Source: Monocercomonoides exilis (Eukaryota; Preaxostyla; Oxymonadida; Polymastigidae). From it: a DNA stretch of 64,000 bases. Position 1 is the stretch's first letter. Each line of letters opens with the position of its first letter. Under the pieces are notes generated by a model. It worked only from the letters and a program-made list of their open reading frames with translations. It was not told the origin of the DNA and ran no database searches. The stretch covers positions 1,318,001 to 1,382,000 of the forward strand of contig LSRY02000015.1 of assembly GCA_001643675.2 (NCBI GenBank), read 5' to 3'. The position numbers and the translations under genes were made by a program. Positions 23,901 through 33,492 of the stretch are shown here, one piece after another.

Positions 23901-26041
23901 GCGCCTCCTTGTTGAATGTGCGCGCCATCCGGCTGCCGATGCTGCGGGTGCTCAGCTTCAGCCCTTTTGTGCCGAAGTTGGTGGAGCGAGATTTGATCAT
24001 GGAGACTGAGGAAAGGGAGAGGAGGGAAGGGTTGTGGAGTGTGGGAGAAGGGAGTGGGGGAAGGATGTTAATAAGTGAATGAGTGAGTGAGTGATTGAGT
24101 ATATAATTGATTGATTGATTGAAAATATGATTGAGAAAAATTCCAGTTAGGATATTAAAGAATAAGAAAAGGCATTTAAAAAAAGAAAAGAAAAGAAAAG
24201 AAAAGAAAAGATAGGATTCACACATCCGCCCAGCATTTCAGCTCTCTGAGACGAAAAAGCAGTGGAATTGTCTTTTTGCCCTGCTTTCAGGTCTTTGAAT
24301 TCGTTCATCACACGAGTCGTAAGCTGATACTCAGCCAGAAGATCGCTAGGCAGCATCTGTTTGTGAAAGGAATAGAAGAAGAAGAATTATAACAATGAAA
24401 GAAAATGAGGCATTGATTGACACAGATTCAAAAATATTCAATTAAAAAACATTGGAAAGATTATCACAACACGCAAGCATTCAAGTGTATTTCAAAAAAC
24501 AATCAAAATCAATTTTTTTATTTAAAAGAAAGAAAGAAAAGAAGCACATCCAGTTCAACAATCAGAAAGAAAGAAAGAAAGATAGAAAGAAAAGACCGAG
24601 TTTAAAATAAGAAATCACATTCACACCTCGTAGTCATTCAGCTTCACGAGCATCACCTCCGTCTGGTCCTGGAGCACCCCGCCTTCAGTGAGGTTGACGT
24701 AGCTGACTTTGACTGTGACCACCGCGTCCTTCGCGCCGAGGCTCACGTCCCACATCACATTCGCCAGCATCTCGTGGTACACATCGCCCAAATCAGCCAC
24801 AGCCACCGACTCCACATCCGGCGGCCCGATCTGCCGCACCACCTCCGCACCGTCGCTCACCTCGATCTTCGCCCGCACGTTCTGCGCAACAAGCGTCAGC
24901 TTCCGGTTCAGGCAGTCGGCGAAGTAGTGGATGAACTCCTGCTCCTGCTTCGTCTGCTCCGTCGAGCGCACGTAGTAGTATGTGCCGTGCCCGTACTTCG
25001 CAAACTTGCTCATGACCGTGTCGTCGTTTTGGGACCCGAAGCCAAACGTGTTGATGGAAAACCCGCCGACAATGCGCTCGTCGTAGGAGTGAATGAGCTC
25101 TTTGATTTTTCTGTCCAGCGTTTCCTCCGAAAGCGACCCAATCGGCCGCTTGAGGCTGGGATCCCAGTTCTCCCGCACAATAAAATCCATTCCGTCTGAA
25201 AACATCCATATGGATGCTGAGCGTCCCTCTGCATTTTCATTTCTTTTATAATTTCAACAAAGTTGATAATTTTCATCAAATGCACATTTCAAAAATAAAT
25301 ATACAAAATAAAATAAAATAAAATAATCATCAACAATAATTAGTGTTCGAAAAGTTAAAAAAAAAAAATTGCGCAAACCTTTCTGGTGATGCCAGTTCGT
25401 CGAGAGCTGCTTGCAGCGCTTTCATTAGATTTGTTCCTCCATCTGGATGCGATATAAACTTTGATAATGTCGCAGAGACGCTCCACTTAAAAAAAGACAT
25501 TTCAAGTCAAGCATAATGGACGACAACATACCCTGTTTAAAGAATCCATTGGAGCTAAACCAAAAAGTTTTTTTGGTTCAAGGGCAAATAGATAAACCTT
25601 TTTTTGGAAAAAAAATAGTTTTGAAAGATAATACCCATATGAGTTTATAATACAAACTGAAAAACGATCTTGTTCCCCAAGGTAAGTTATTAAATGTTGA
25701 AAGCAATTCATGACTTGGGCTAATTTGTTTTTTCCTTGAAGTGAAAAACCGCCAGTCATTGATTTTGATGTGTCAATCATGCAAATTACGTCCATAGGCG
25801 CTCTGCGTTCTCCAATATCTTCAATAATCGGAGCCTTCAAGGTCAATGCGACTGTCCTCATATTTTTCTTTGGATATTGAAATATTATAAAAATATCAAT
25901 TTGAGTTTTTTAATGATGTCATACATTGTATTTTCCGGTTATCCCCGAAGAAAGCAATAAGTTAAATAATGAACCTTGTGATGCATATTCTTCTGAAGAA
26001 TTTTCTCCTTCTGGAAGACTATTTTCATCTTTTTCATCCAT
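17914..26041 (-). CDS. VWA / coiled-coil / single-pass membrane / beta-repeat protein, paralog 2
   Basis: Exons, 5' to 3', are 26041-25925, 25867-25658, 25597-25532, 25485-25379, 25242-24627, 24356-24224 and 24005-17914. They join in phase to 2,446 residues. The VWA domain has a complete MIDAS: DTSKS (71-75), Thr149 in GGTN and Asp183 in FSDGMD. The sheet strand RFSVYLFALEPKK forms only when the 60-base intron 25598-25657 is removed. Coiled-coil regions lie near residues 481-598 and 770-907, followed by a long acidic/serine-rich region. One membrane span lies near 1582-1615 (LCVILWIVLSVVVISAVVVG). The C-terminal 830 residues hold repeats such as VNGNVLVGGSLTVNGTTSLKG. There is no signal peptide, so the repeats are predicted outside. 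It is larger than paralog 1 and shares a 321-base identical block with it. Exon 5 (24627-25242) is strikingly GC-rich for this locus. Confidence 0.75.
18734..19054 (-). repeat. Inverted second copy of the 321-bp identical block
   Basis: It lies in the coding sequence of the minus-strand VWA paralog and is identical to 16251-16571 reversed. The two copies are separated by about 2.2 kb and could pair or recombine. Confidence 0.95.
24178..24211. repeat. (AAAAG)n microsatellite within an intron
   Basis: Seven AAAAG units lie in the sixth intron of the minus-strand VWA gene. A looser GAAA-rich tract lies in the fifth intron near 24528-24594. Confidence 0.85.
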
Positions 26042-26241
26042 CAATAAAACTATAATAAAGGGTATGTTCATCAATCACTGCATTTGATTGTACTCATTTG
26101 TCTTTAAATTATGTGCATTTCATTTGTACAAAGCATGAATAAAAAAAATGAAAATAATATTTATCTTTATTAACTATTTCTTTATGAAGAGCAATACAGA
26201 AAGAATTCAGCTTAAAATGAAATGAAAGAAATGCTTATTAC

Positions 26242-27043
26242 TTACGCAGTGAATGATTCAGCCAAAGGTGAAGAAACTCCAACAGAAGCCGTACTTGCTG
26301 ATTTCAACATTTCGATCCGTTGTTGTTTTTTTGAGAGCATAAGCTTATCGCTTCTTAAAAATGCAAAATGAATTAATACAGGTGCAAAAGTAACCCAAGT
26401 GTATCTCCATTTAATATCTTTAACCAATGTGATAAGTGCAACAATCCAATAGATAAAAACACTTAATGATGCGACCAATGATACTTTTTTTGCGAGAGAG
26501 CATTGAGAAGGTGCAAGAACATCTGATTGAACAAATAGTCCAGAAGCACAGACTGAAAGAGTTGATATTCCAAAAGCAACAGCAGAAAGAGGAACATCAA
26601 AATTGCTTGGAATAATAAGGTTGTTTCCTTCCGTCAATCCAAAAAGGAACATTGTAAAAAATAAACCACCAAATATGAATGCTAGAACTCCGTCCAGAAG
26701 CTGTTTCAATTTTATTAAATCGTTTCAAAGATTCAAAAAAAATGTTCACGCAAAAACGAAAAGAAAGTATTTTCAAAGGAGTTGTTAAATATTTGTGATT
26801 AAAAACAAAAAAAATTTATTTATTCCAATTTTCTTTGAAGATAAACAATGTGCATACGCGAAATTTACTCATGTCGTCTTTGGTTTTTTTTGGTGGTTCA
26901 GTTGGAACAGTAGCTCTTGGGGTTTCTAAACAAACAGAATTCAGCAAAACTATTATGATTAAAGTCACACCATTGTGTTGAACAGCACTGACTTCAACGT
27001 CGTCTTTTGGCTTTTGCCGAGAAATAACAGATGAATCTTCCAT
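26242..27043 (-). CDS. Small four-helix (tetraspan) membrane protein
   Basis: Exons 27043-26971, 26925-26858 and 26700-26242 join in phase to 199 residues. The first 47 residues are polar and probably cytosolic. Four hydrophobic segments follow: near 48-69 (GVLAFIFGGLFFTMFLFGL), 85-107 (SAVAFGISTLSVCASGLFV), 122-143 (VSLVASLSVFIYWIVALI) and 151-166 (TWVTFAPVLIHFAFL). A short basic C-terminal tail closes the protein. Size and layout recall MARVEL- or CASP-like four-span proteins, but I see no diagnostic motif, so the family is not assigned. The stop codon TAA is part of a perfect donor-like GTAAGT. If spliced to the next acceptor, a TGA follows at once, so the protein would be the same. It is 200 bases downstream of the start of the VWA gene. 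Confidence 0.6.
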
Positions 27044-27232
27044 TCAATAAAGATCTGTTTCCCTCAATAATAATTAGCACAATCAATAGAGTCCTTCATC
27101 TCAATTGTTAATGAATAACAAAGCGTTGTAAAAAGAACATGATTTTATTTGTTTTGCTTTTTTGGCTCAAGCTTATATGAACAAAATATTAGATTATTAA
27201 TCACACTTTATTTGCAAGCACTTTTTTGTAAA

Positions 27233-27432
27233 CCTGGGCTTTTTTTGAAAGATTCGAATTGCTCAATGAATTTCAAAAATAAATTATAAAAATACACACA
27301 CTATTTTCTTAGAGTACAACGCATCCAACTGTGTTCAAATATTTAATTGATGTGTTGTATTTACAAAGAAATAAGTTATTTTTGTTTTTGAAATTCATTG
27401 AGAAATATGAATTTTTTTCAAAAAAAGCCAGG
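27233..27432. repeat. Palindromic foldback, about 200 bp
   Basis: The left end CCTGGGCTTTTTTTGAAA mirrors the right end TTTCAAAAAAAGCCAGG. Inner arms also pair (TCAATGAATTTCAAAAA with TTTTTGAAATTCATTGA, and TACAACGCATCC with TTGATGTGTTGTA), leaving only a small loop. It is noncoding and not clearly related to the other foldbacks. Confidence 0.65.
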
Positions 27433-27900
27433 AATTAATAAAAATTCTCAGGCTTTCGAACGATGGTATTTGGTATTTGACTTTCAACACAACAGATCTC
27501 ATGAAAGAGAAATACTCAGAGCATACAAGTTCTTTTAGAGAAGAGAATTATAACTTTTGTATCGCAACTTGTTGATGGAAGGAGAAATAAAGATAAATAG
27601 TTTAAAGGCGTATTCGTGGGTCAGTAATGAAGAATTATCCTTTTCACGTTCATGCATGAATCAGAATTAATGTTTGCAAGTTGTATTGAAGGTTAATTCT
27701 ACTGAATAACGTTGAATGTGTTGTTATTCGCATTTAAATATTCATATTTTTATTTAGGCCGATGAAATGATAATATGGAACTTAACTAAAGAGCAATAGA
27801 ATTGAAATATGAGGAATGATTTTTAGTGAAGAAATCCATTTGCAGCGAGATGAAAAAGCGAGAAATAATTAAAAATTGAAAGAAGAACATTTGAGAAAAG

Positions 27901-29205
27901 GTGGAAATACAAAAATTAAGTGTGTTCAAGACATTAAAAGTTATTTTGTTAGGCCTTGCTGATGAAATGTTTGAATCGAAAGATATTTTGATCAAAACTT
28001 TGGAAATGACAGAGGAAAACGATGAAAGGAAGAAACAGAATTGGAGATTTCCATGTGTTTCCATTTTTTGTTGGAAAGAAAGAAAAGGTCAAGGCGAAAG
28101 TGAAAAGGATTTAGAAGTTACTCATTGTTCGCTTCTCTTTTCATGAGATGCAGAAAAGAAGTGATAGAACTTGGATGCATTGCAGAAGATTTGCGTTCTT
28201 CGTTATCCGCGCTGACAATTGACATTTCGGATACATCGGAGAAGGTTTAGAATTGTTGTGTATGCGGAAGGAAGGACTTATGCGCTGCACATACCACTGT
28301 CGCTGCTTTTCACGTTGCACACGCTGCAAATGCAGCGAGGATTGTTGTGACGCGGCAGGCTGTGTTGTATGGAAGTGTTGTGTGCGCGTACGATGTAGCG
28401 CTTTTGAAGATGCTTTCCTTTCCGCTTGTAGCGCCACTTCATTCGCTTGCAGCGTCTATGGGCACGAAGTTGGGGAGCAAGCGGATCTTTTCTGCAGCTG
28501 ATATGAATGTACTTCCGTCAATCAAACAACTGCTTTACCCGTCGCAGCTGAGGCAGGCGATATCGCGGCTAGTGTCCAGATAACCACAGTCGAGGCATGT
28601 GGTGGTGAAGTTGGAAGATGGGTGACGCGGTGTGCAAAGTGTGTGAGAATGTGGTGAAGGAATTGGAGGAAGCGGGGATGAGTATGGAAGATGTGGTTCT
28701 GTTGCCTGGAGCGATTGTGCTGGCGGAGCTGGAGGAGCGAGAAGAGGCAGAGGAAGGAGAAAGGGGAGGATAAGAGGGAGGATAAGAATGAGGAAAAGAG
28801 TGGGAGAAGAAGATAGAGGTAGAGAGGGAGGTGATGGGAATGAGGAGAAAGGAGGCTATCTGATAGCGTTCCTGATGTTTGTGGAAAAAATCAAAGAGAA
28901 CCAGGAGAAGAAGGAAGAAGTGATGGAGAAGCCAGAGGCTATGATCCTCTCCTAGTATTGCATTCCACAGGAGTTGTATTCTTCTCGCTTGGTGATACAG
29001 ATATATCATATTTGTATCAATAGCGGAAATGAGAATGCGGCTGCAGATGCCGATAGGTGCTTGAGGATAACTTCAAAGAAAATTGATATTCCTGAAAAGA
29101 GAGATGTGTAGCTGTTGAAAAACTCGATGAATGATTTTGAAATAAATGAGAAGTGAGGCAAAGCGGTGAACGAATCAAGGAGGAAGGATCATTTAATTGA
29201 TTTGG

Positions 29206-29240
<35 letters not shown>

Positions 29241-29260
29241 GAGGAAGAGGAAGAAAATTG
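27901..29260 (+). pseudogene. Decayed coding region, unidentified
   Basis: GC content rises around 28141-29000, and codon-like stretches of normal composition appear in all three forward frames, broken by stops and frame changes. Examples are AVLYGSVVCAYDVALLKML (near 28362), CKVCENVVKELEEAGMSMED (near 28630) and a closing Gln run from (CAA)n at 29206-29240 followed by Glu. No intact frame or splice pattern repairs it. It looks like an old gene with several indels. The family is not recognised. Confidence 0.4.
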
Positions 29261-29843
29261 AAAATAAGTGATGATGCAAGTTTTGCTTAAAACCATTGAG
29301 ACACAGCAAAAGTCGGATGCTTTTTGAATATGAATGCTCAGCCAGCTCATAAGCTTTGGTAAAAGAGTCACATCTGCCAACCACTCTCAACAAATAATCC
29401 CAAGCAATCTGTTTTTTCTCTCTTTCAAGCTCATGTTAAGCATTGTCGGGTAATGCAGTATGAAAAACAGATGGCAGAAGTCATGAATGTCATCGTTGAA
29501 TGCAATCCAAGCAAGAACAATCTCAAAACTTCTGAATCTTTCGCGAAATGAAAAGAAGGCTTTTCTTTCTATTGCATTCCTGTTCATAGTCATTCTGTAT
29601 TCATTCAAATATCACCTTTAAATAAAAATGATTGAAATAAAAAAATCAAACCATCTTTTTGGTATTTAAATATTTTCCCATCTCAATGGATTGGTAATTA
29701 TCAGCCCAGCTGGTTTTCTTGTTCTCCAAAATAGCCTCTTGCCACATAAAAAAAAGACAACTGAACAATAAATGACTGGTATAAAACATCATCAAAAGCA
29801 GAGAATCCTTTATGAAGCAGGCCAGGATAACAGATGAAAACAC
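29193..29843 (-). pseudogene. Decayed coding fragment on the minus strand
   Basis: Read on the minus strand, three pieces of well-composed protein follow each other in different frames: one ending NYQSIEMGKYLNTKKM (near 29646-29700), one with FRSFEIVLAWIAFNDDIHDF (near 29500), and one with KKQIAWDYLLRVVGRCDSF (29340-29410). The last two are joined by a frame change inside an A-run. Splice signals do not restore phase. The family is unknown. It is probably a dead gene. Confidence 0.4.
29206..29240. repeat. (CAA)n trinucleotide repeat
   Basis: About twelve CAA units encode a Gln run in the frame of the decayed gene. Confidence 0.85.
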
Positions 29844-29897
29844 ACGTTCTCCAGATTAATAAGAAATGTACTCTTTTTCAAAGACTTATTCAACACA

Positions 29898-30435
29898 ATG
29901 TTTTTGCTGATGGCTTTCCTGCAGGATTCGTGCAAAGGGCAAATGCGATTGTTGTTGAGGCCTGCTGAGTGTTTTGCTCAACTCGTTTCCTCCATTGTCC
30001 AACCCCCAATTCCCTTTCCTTTTCCACAAAATCATCCTTCCCTAAAAAAATCACGCAAAACAAGCTCTGCTCAAAAAATATGCCAAGAGAAACACATTTC
30101 CCACAAAATGAACAAGCAGTTCAATTCAATCTTTTTGATATTCTGCTCGCTTTTTCTGCATCTTGCTTGGATCATTTTTCATTAAAAATATCGAAGTCGA
30201 TGTTGCATCATATGTTTTTCATTTTACAACCAAGTTCAAATGTCATGCAATTTCCTCCACCAATTCACTTTTCGAAAGCAATATTGGAAAACAGCCACTC
30301 ATTCCTCCGTCTGTTAGCAAAATTCCTATCCAAATGCATTGCTATAACTCACATGTACGCATCTATGACTGTGCATTCAAGCGTTTTAACATGCTCTGGC
30401 TGTTCAAATCACCAATAAAAAATCATCACTTATAA
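29898..30435 (+). pseudogene. Decayed coding fragment, possibly beta-helix-like
   Basis: Overlapping frames carry protein-like stretches that break off with stops, such as NIGKQPLIPPSVSKIPIQMH and VRIYDCAFKRFNM in one frame near 30280-30400. The last phrase resembles the repeat style of the large beta-helix protein downstream, but the match is too short to rely on. Confidence 0.25.
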
Positions 30436-30722
30436 AATTATAGGTTGGTCACCCTTATTTATTTGCTCAAAAACAAGATTATTTTGTTTCATAGATTCAC
30501 TTGCTTTAAGGCATAAATCACAAATGGCAAAAGAGGTTTCGAATCCAATGTTATTTAAAATTTTTGATTTGTTATTTTTAATTCTTTTGATTCGAATATT
30601 ACACAACATTTCTGAAAAACGAATTTATTTGTTGTTTTGAAATCATTTTGCCATTACCCAGCCACCTTCAATGAAACAAACATTTCTTGGTATGCAAAAT
30701 ATTATAAAAAACGATTGCTCGG

Positions 30723-32120
30723 ATGATGAATTGTTTTATTTCCAATTTTCAAGAAAAACTGCTGCAATTGGAACAATTCACTGACGCTGAACAGAGACAA
30801 ATAATCAAAGAAATGAATGAAATGATTGATGTAATGAATAAAGGCGAGTTGCGTTCTATTTTAAATGTCAGAATATTCAACAAAATTCATGAAATAATTG
30901 AAGAAAAGAAAATGACTTTGGAGAATGCTATTCTGTTGCTAAAGCATGTTGGATATTGCAAAACTTTGAAAGATGCTTGGGTTGATGGTTTTGAAGAATC
31001 TTTATTGAAAAAAAGACTTCAAAAGATGATTTTTGAAGAAGAAAAGAAAAAAGAAGAAAAGGATGATTATCTTCTTGTTGACCTTTGTGAAAGTTTTGTT
31101 TTACTGAATGATGAATTCACTTCAACAGAATTTCTTTCAATTTGTGTGCCTTGCCTTCTGAAAGTTGCATTGAGGAAAGAGGAAATAGAGGAAGTTCAGA
31201 AGGAAGTGGAAATGGCTTTGTTGGCGTTGAGCAGCATCAGAGATAATGTGTGTGAAATTCAATTTCCTTTTTGTCGTTATTGAATCGTTTTCTCCTTTTT
31301 TGATAAGGATATTGAAAAAGAACTTTTCTTGGATGATATGACAGAAATTATGAAATATCATCAGGAGCATCGCAACCTCACTCGCCTTGCCTATCAGTCT
31401 GCTTGGCAGTTTTTAATAAACCGATTATTCACAGACAAACGTTTGGAAGATATGATTGTGAATGAACTGCATTTTGGAAGAGAGGCATCAAGAGAGCTGG
31501 AAGAGCTTTCAAAGAGTGTGGATTGGAAGAGAAAAAAAGATGAAAAAGAAAGAAAAGAAGCGAAAGAAGCGTTTATTATCACGGAATGGCTCAGCGTAAT
31601 TAATTGTTGCTTATTTTGGCTTAAATCATGGAACAAAGAATTTGTTCTGCTTTTTAACATCATTGTTCAGGTATATCGAGCATCAAGTGATAATTACAAA
31701 GAAATTAGGAAGAAGTGTATTTTTTCATTTGAAGCGGTGGCAGATGATGTTGCTGTCAAAATTAATTTCTTGTTGGACGGAGGAGCAGTCGATACCGTTT
31801 TGGAGGGGATGCTGAGACGAACGTTGAATGAAGGTCAAGCATGTGAGTGCTTGCAATTCTTTTTGAATCTTTCAAGGAAATTGAAAAAAGAAGAGGAAGA
31901 TGAAAAGTACAAAGAGGAAAGAAAGGCAACCAGAAGAAAGATATTCGAAAAGATGGAAGAAGAAGGATATGAAGATTGTATTGAGAGTTTTCATGTAAGT
32001 TTTGACTTTTTCAACAAAAATTATGCTGTTCTTAATAAATTATCGTTGTATATTTCTGATTATTTTGTGAATGTTGAACCAAATTCTTTTCTTCTAATTT
32101 TGAAACACAAAAATTTTTAA
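30723..32120 (+). CDS. Charged helical protein, copy A of a two-copy family
   Basis: Exons 30723-31247 and 31308-32120 (intron GTGTGT..TGATAAG, phase 0) give 445 residues. I do not recognise a named domain. The sequence is nearly all helix, rich in Glu, Lys, Leu and Ile, with landmarks ILLLKHVGYCKTLKD, CLLKVALRKEEIEEVQKEVE, YHQEHRNLTRLAYQSAW, NELHFGREASRELEE and KMEEEGYEDCIESFH. These landmarks recur in order in the minus-strand copy at 56868-58191, with the intron in the same place. The helical spacing suggests an armadillo/HEAT-like solenoid, which is inference. No signal peptide or membrane span is seen. Confidence 0.75.
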
Positions 32121-32310
32121 AAATCTATTTTGTTCATTTCACAAAATTGCAAAAAAATCAATTGAAGAATTTTTATTATTGTTTTTATTTCATTTTTCAA
32201 AAAAAAGAAAAAAAAATCATATCTTTTCTTTTCTTTTCGTTCTATCAAGAATCTTCATTGGACGTACATGAACCTCCATCTTTTTTCACACAGCCCACCA
32301 CTCCCCCCCC

Positions 32311-32341
<31 letters not shown>

Positions 32342-32776
32342 ACCTCTCTCTCTCTCTCTCTCTCTTTCTTCTTTAAATATGAAAATAAAAAAAAAAAAAG
32401 ATTATTTTTTGATGAATCCTTTTTTCGTTGCCATCAAAATCTTTGATTATCATTTTGTTTTTTTAATCGTTTCAATAAATGAACACATTGAATATGTAGG
32501 ATAAATAAAAAAGGCTAAAAAGAATCTTCACCAAAATTTTTCATCATTTGGGATCAAATATTTTGCTTTATGAATTTTGTTCCATTTAACTCAAACATAT
32601 ATTTATCTCAATTCTTGAACTTTTCTGTTATTATTTGCATTGTTACGGTTGATTTATAATGAAATGATTCCAGAAAAAGTTTGGAACAAATCTCAGTTTT
32701 TTTCATAATAGCAAAAATTTTGACCAATTTGATTATGTTTATCCATTATTAAAATATTATTTCGATTCATGAAATA
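32121..32776. other. Intergenic, AT-rich, with a compound microsatellite
   Basis: No gene is seen. It contains the C/CA/CT tract at 32303-32367 and otherwise only AT-rich sequence up to the foldback element at 32777. Confidence 0.6.
32303..32367. repeat. Compound microsatellite: C25, then (CA)n, then (CT)n
   Basis: A run of 25 C is followed directly by CA and then CT dinucleotide units. It stands out sharply in AT-rich DNA. The exact length may be unstable or misread. Confidence 0.85.
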
Positions 32777-33480
32777 CACCAAAAATTATTCAACATCGAA
32801 AAAGTTTAATTCAAGATCGAAAATTATTATTCGAAATCGAAAATATTTAATTCAACATCGAAAATTCTTGATCATCAAAAAATTTGAAAAAATTTTATAA
32901 TATTCATGCTCATGTCAGTTTCTATTCTTTCAGTTATTGATCTCAGAAATTTGTCGATTTCATTTTGAAAAATATTTTTTGATGTTTTTTTTGGTATATG
33001 ATTGTGTGAAATAGTGGAAATAGGATAAAACTGAGTGATAATTAAACTTTTCACATGTGTTCAGGAGATTACAAGGAATTTAAGAAAAAAATAAAAGTGA
33101 TAGGATAGTTCATGATCTTGTTTTGTGCACAAAAAGACAGAATTTCATCTCATTTATTGAATACGAAATGTTTTGAATTCATATATTGCATTGGAAACTA
33201 AAAAAATAAAACATTTTCAATATTCAAAATGAGAAAAGAATCGATTGATATCAGTCTTTATCATAGAAAACAGTCGTTCAAAACGAAAGAAAAACATTTC
33301 CAATAAATAAACATTTGCAATTGTCAACATTTACGTCAATAAAATTTCTTTGGTTTTGACTTGAATAGAAATTCTGAACAAATTATCTTCTTTTTCGATT
33401 TTGAATTAAACATTTTCGATGTTGAATTAAATATTTTCGATTTCGAATTAAACTTTTTCGATCTTGAATAATTTTTGGTG
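32777..33480. mobile_element. Foldback element, family B (CACCA..TGGTG), 704 bp
   Basis: It begins CACCAAAAATTATTCAACAT and ends with the mirror (GATCTTGAATAATTTTTGGTG). Each end carries four or five copies of a unit of about 20 bases (forms of AATTCAACATCGAAAATATT) in opposite orientation. The middle is AT-rich and does not pair well. The termini and unit structure match the element at 59913-60835. A TA lies directly outside each end, compatible with a TA target duplication. There is no transposase frame, so it is probably non-autonomous. It ends 12 bases before the ATG of the beta-helix protein. Confidence 0.7.
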
Positions 33481-33492
33481 TAATTCTTTTAA

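Larger units (their letters stand above)
27044..30722. other. Intergenic region with decayed coding islands and a palindrome
   Basis: About 3.7 kb separate two genes. It contains the palindrome at 27233-27432 and the broken coding remnants at 27901-29260, 29193-29843 and 29898-30435, all listed separately. No intact gene is visible. Confidence 0.5.

Noticed and set aside
20676-24082. Plus-strand frames of 200-300 codons opposite the minus-strand VWA gene
   Set aside because: They lack any motif and mirror the Ser/Glu-rich coding of the real gene.
24774-25199. Alternative frames in the GC-rich island
   Set aside because: They are open only because GC-rich DNA has few stops. The VWA frame is the conserved one.
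25598-25657. In-frame stretch treated as coding in the minus-strand VWA gene
   Set aside because: Removing it as an intron restores a continuous VWA strand (RFSVYLFALEPKK) parallel to the other paralog (RFGIVLFSGKPRK).
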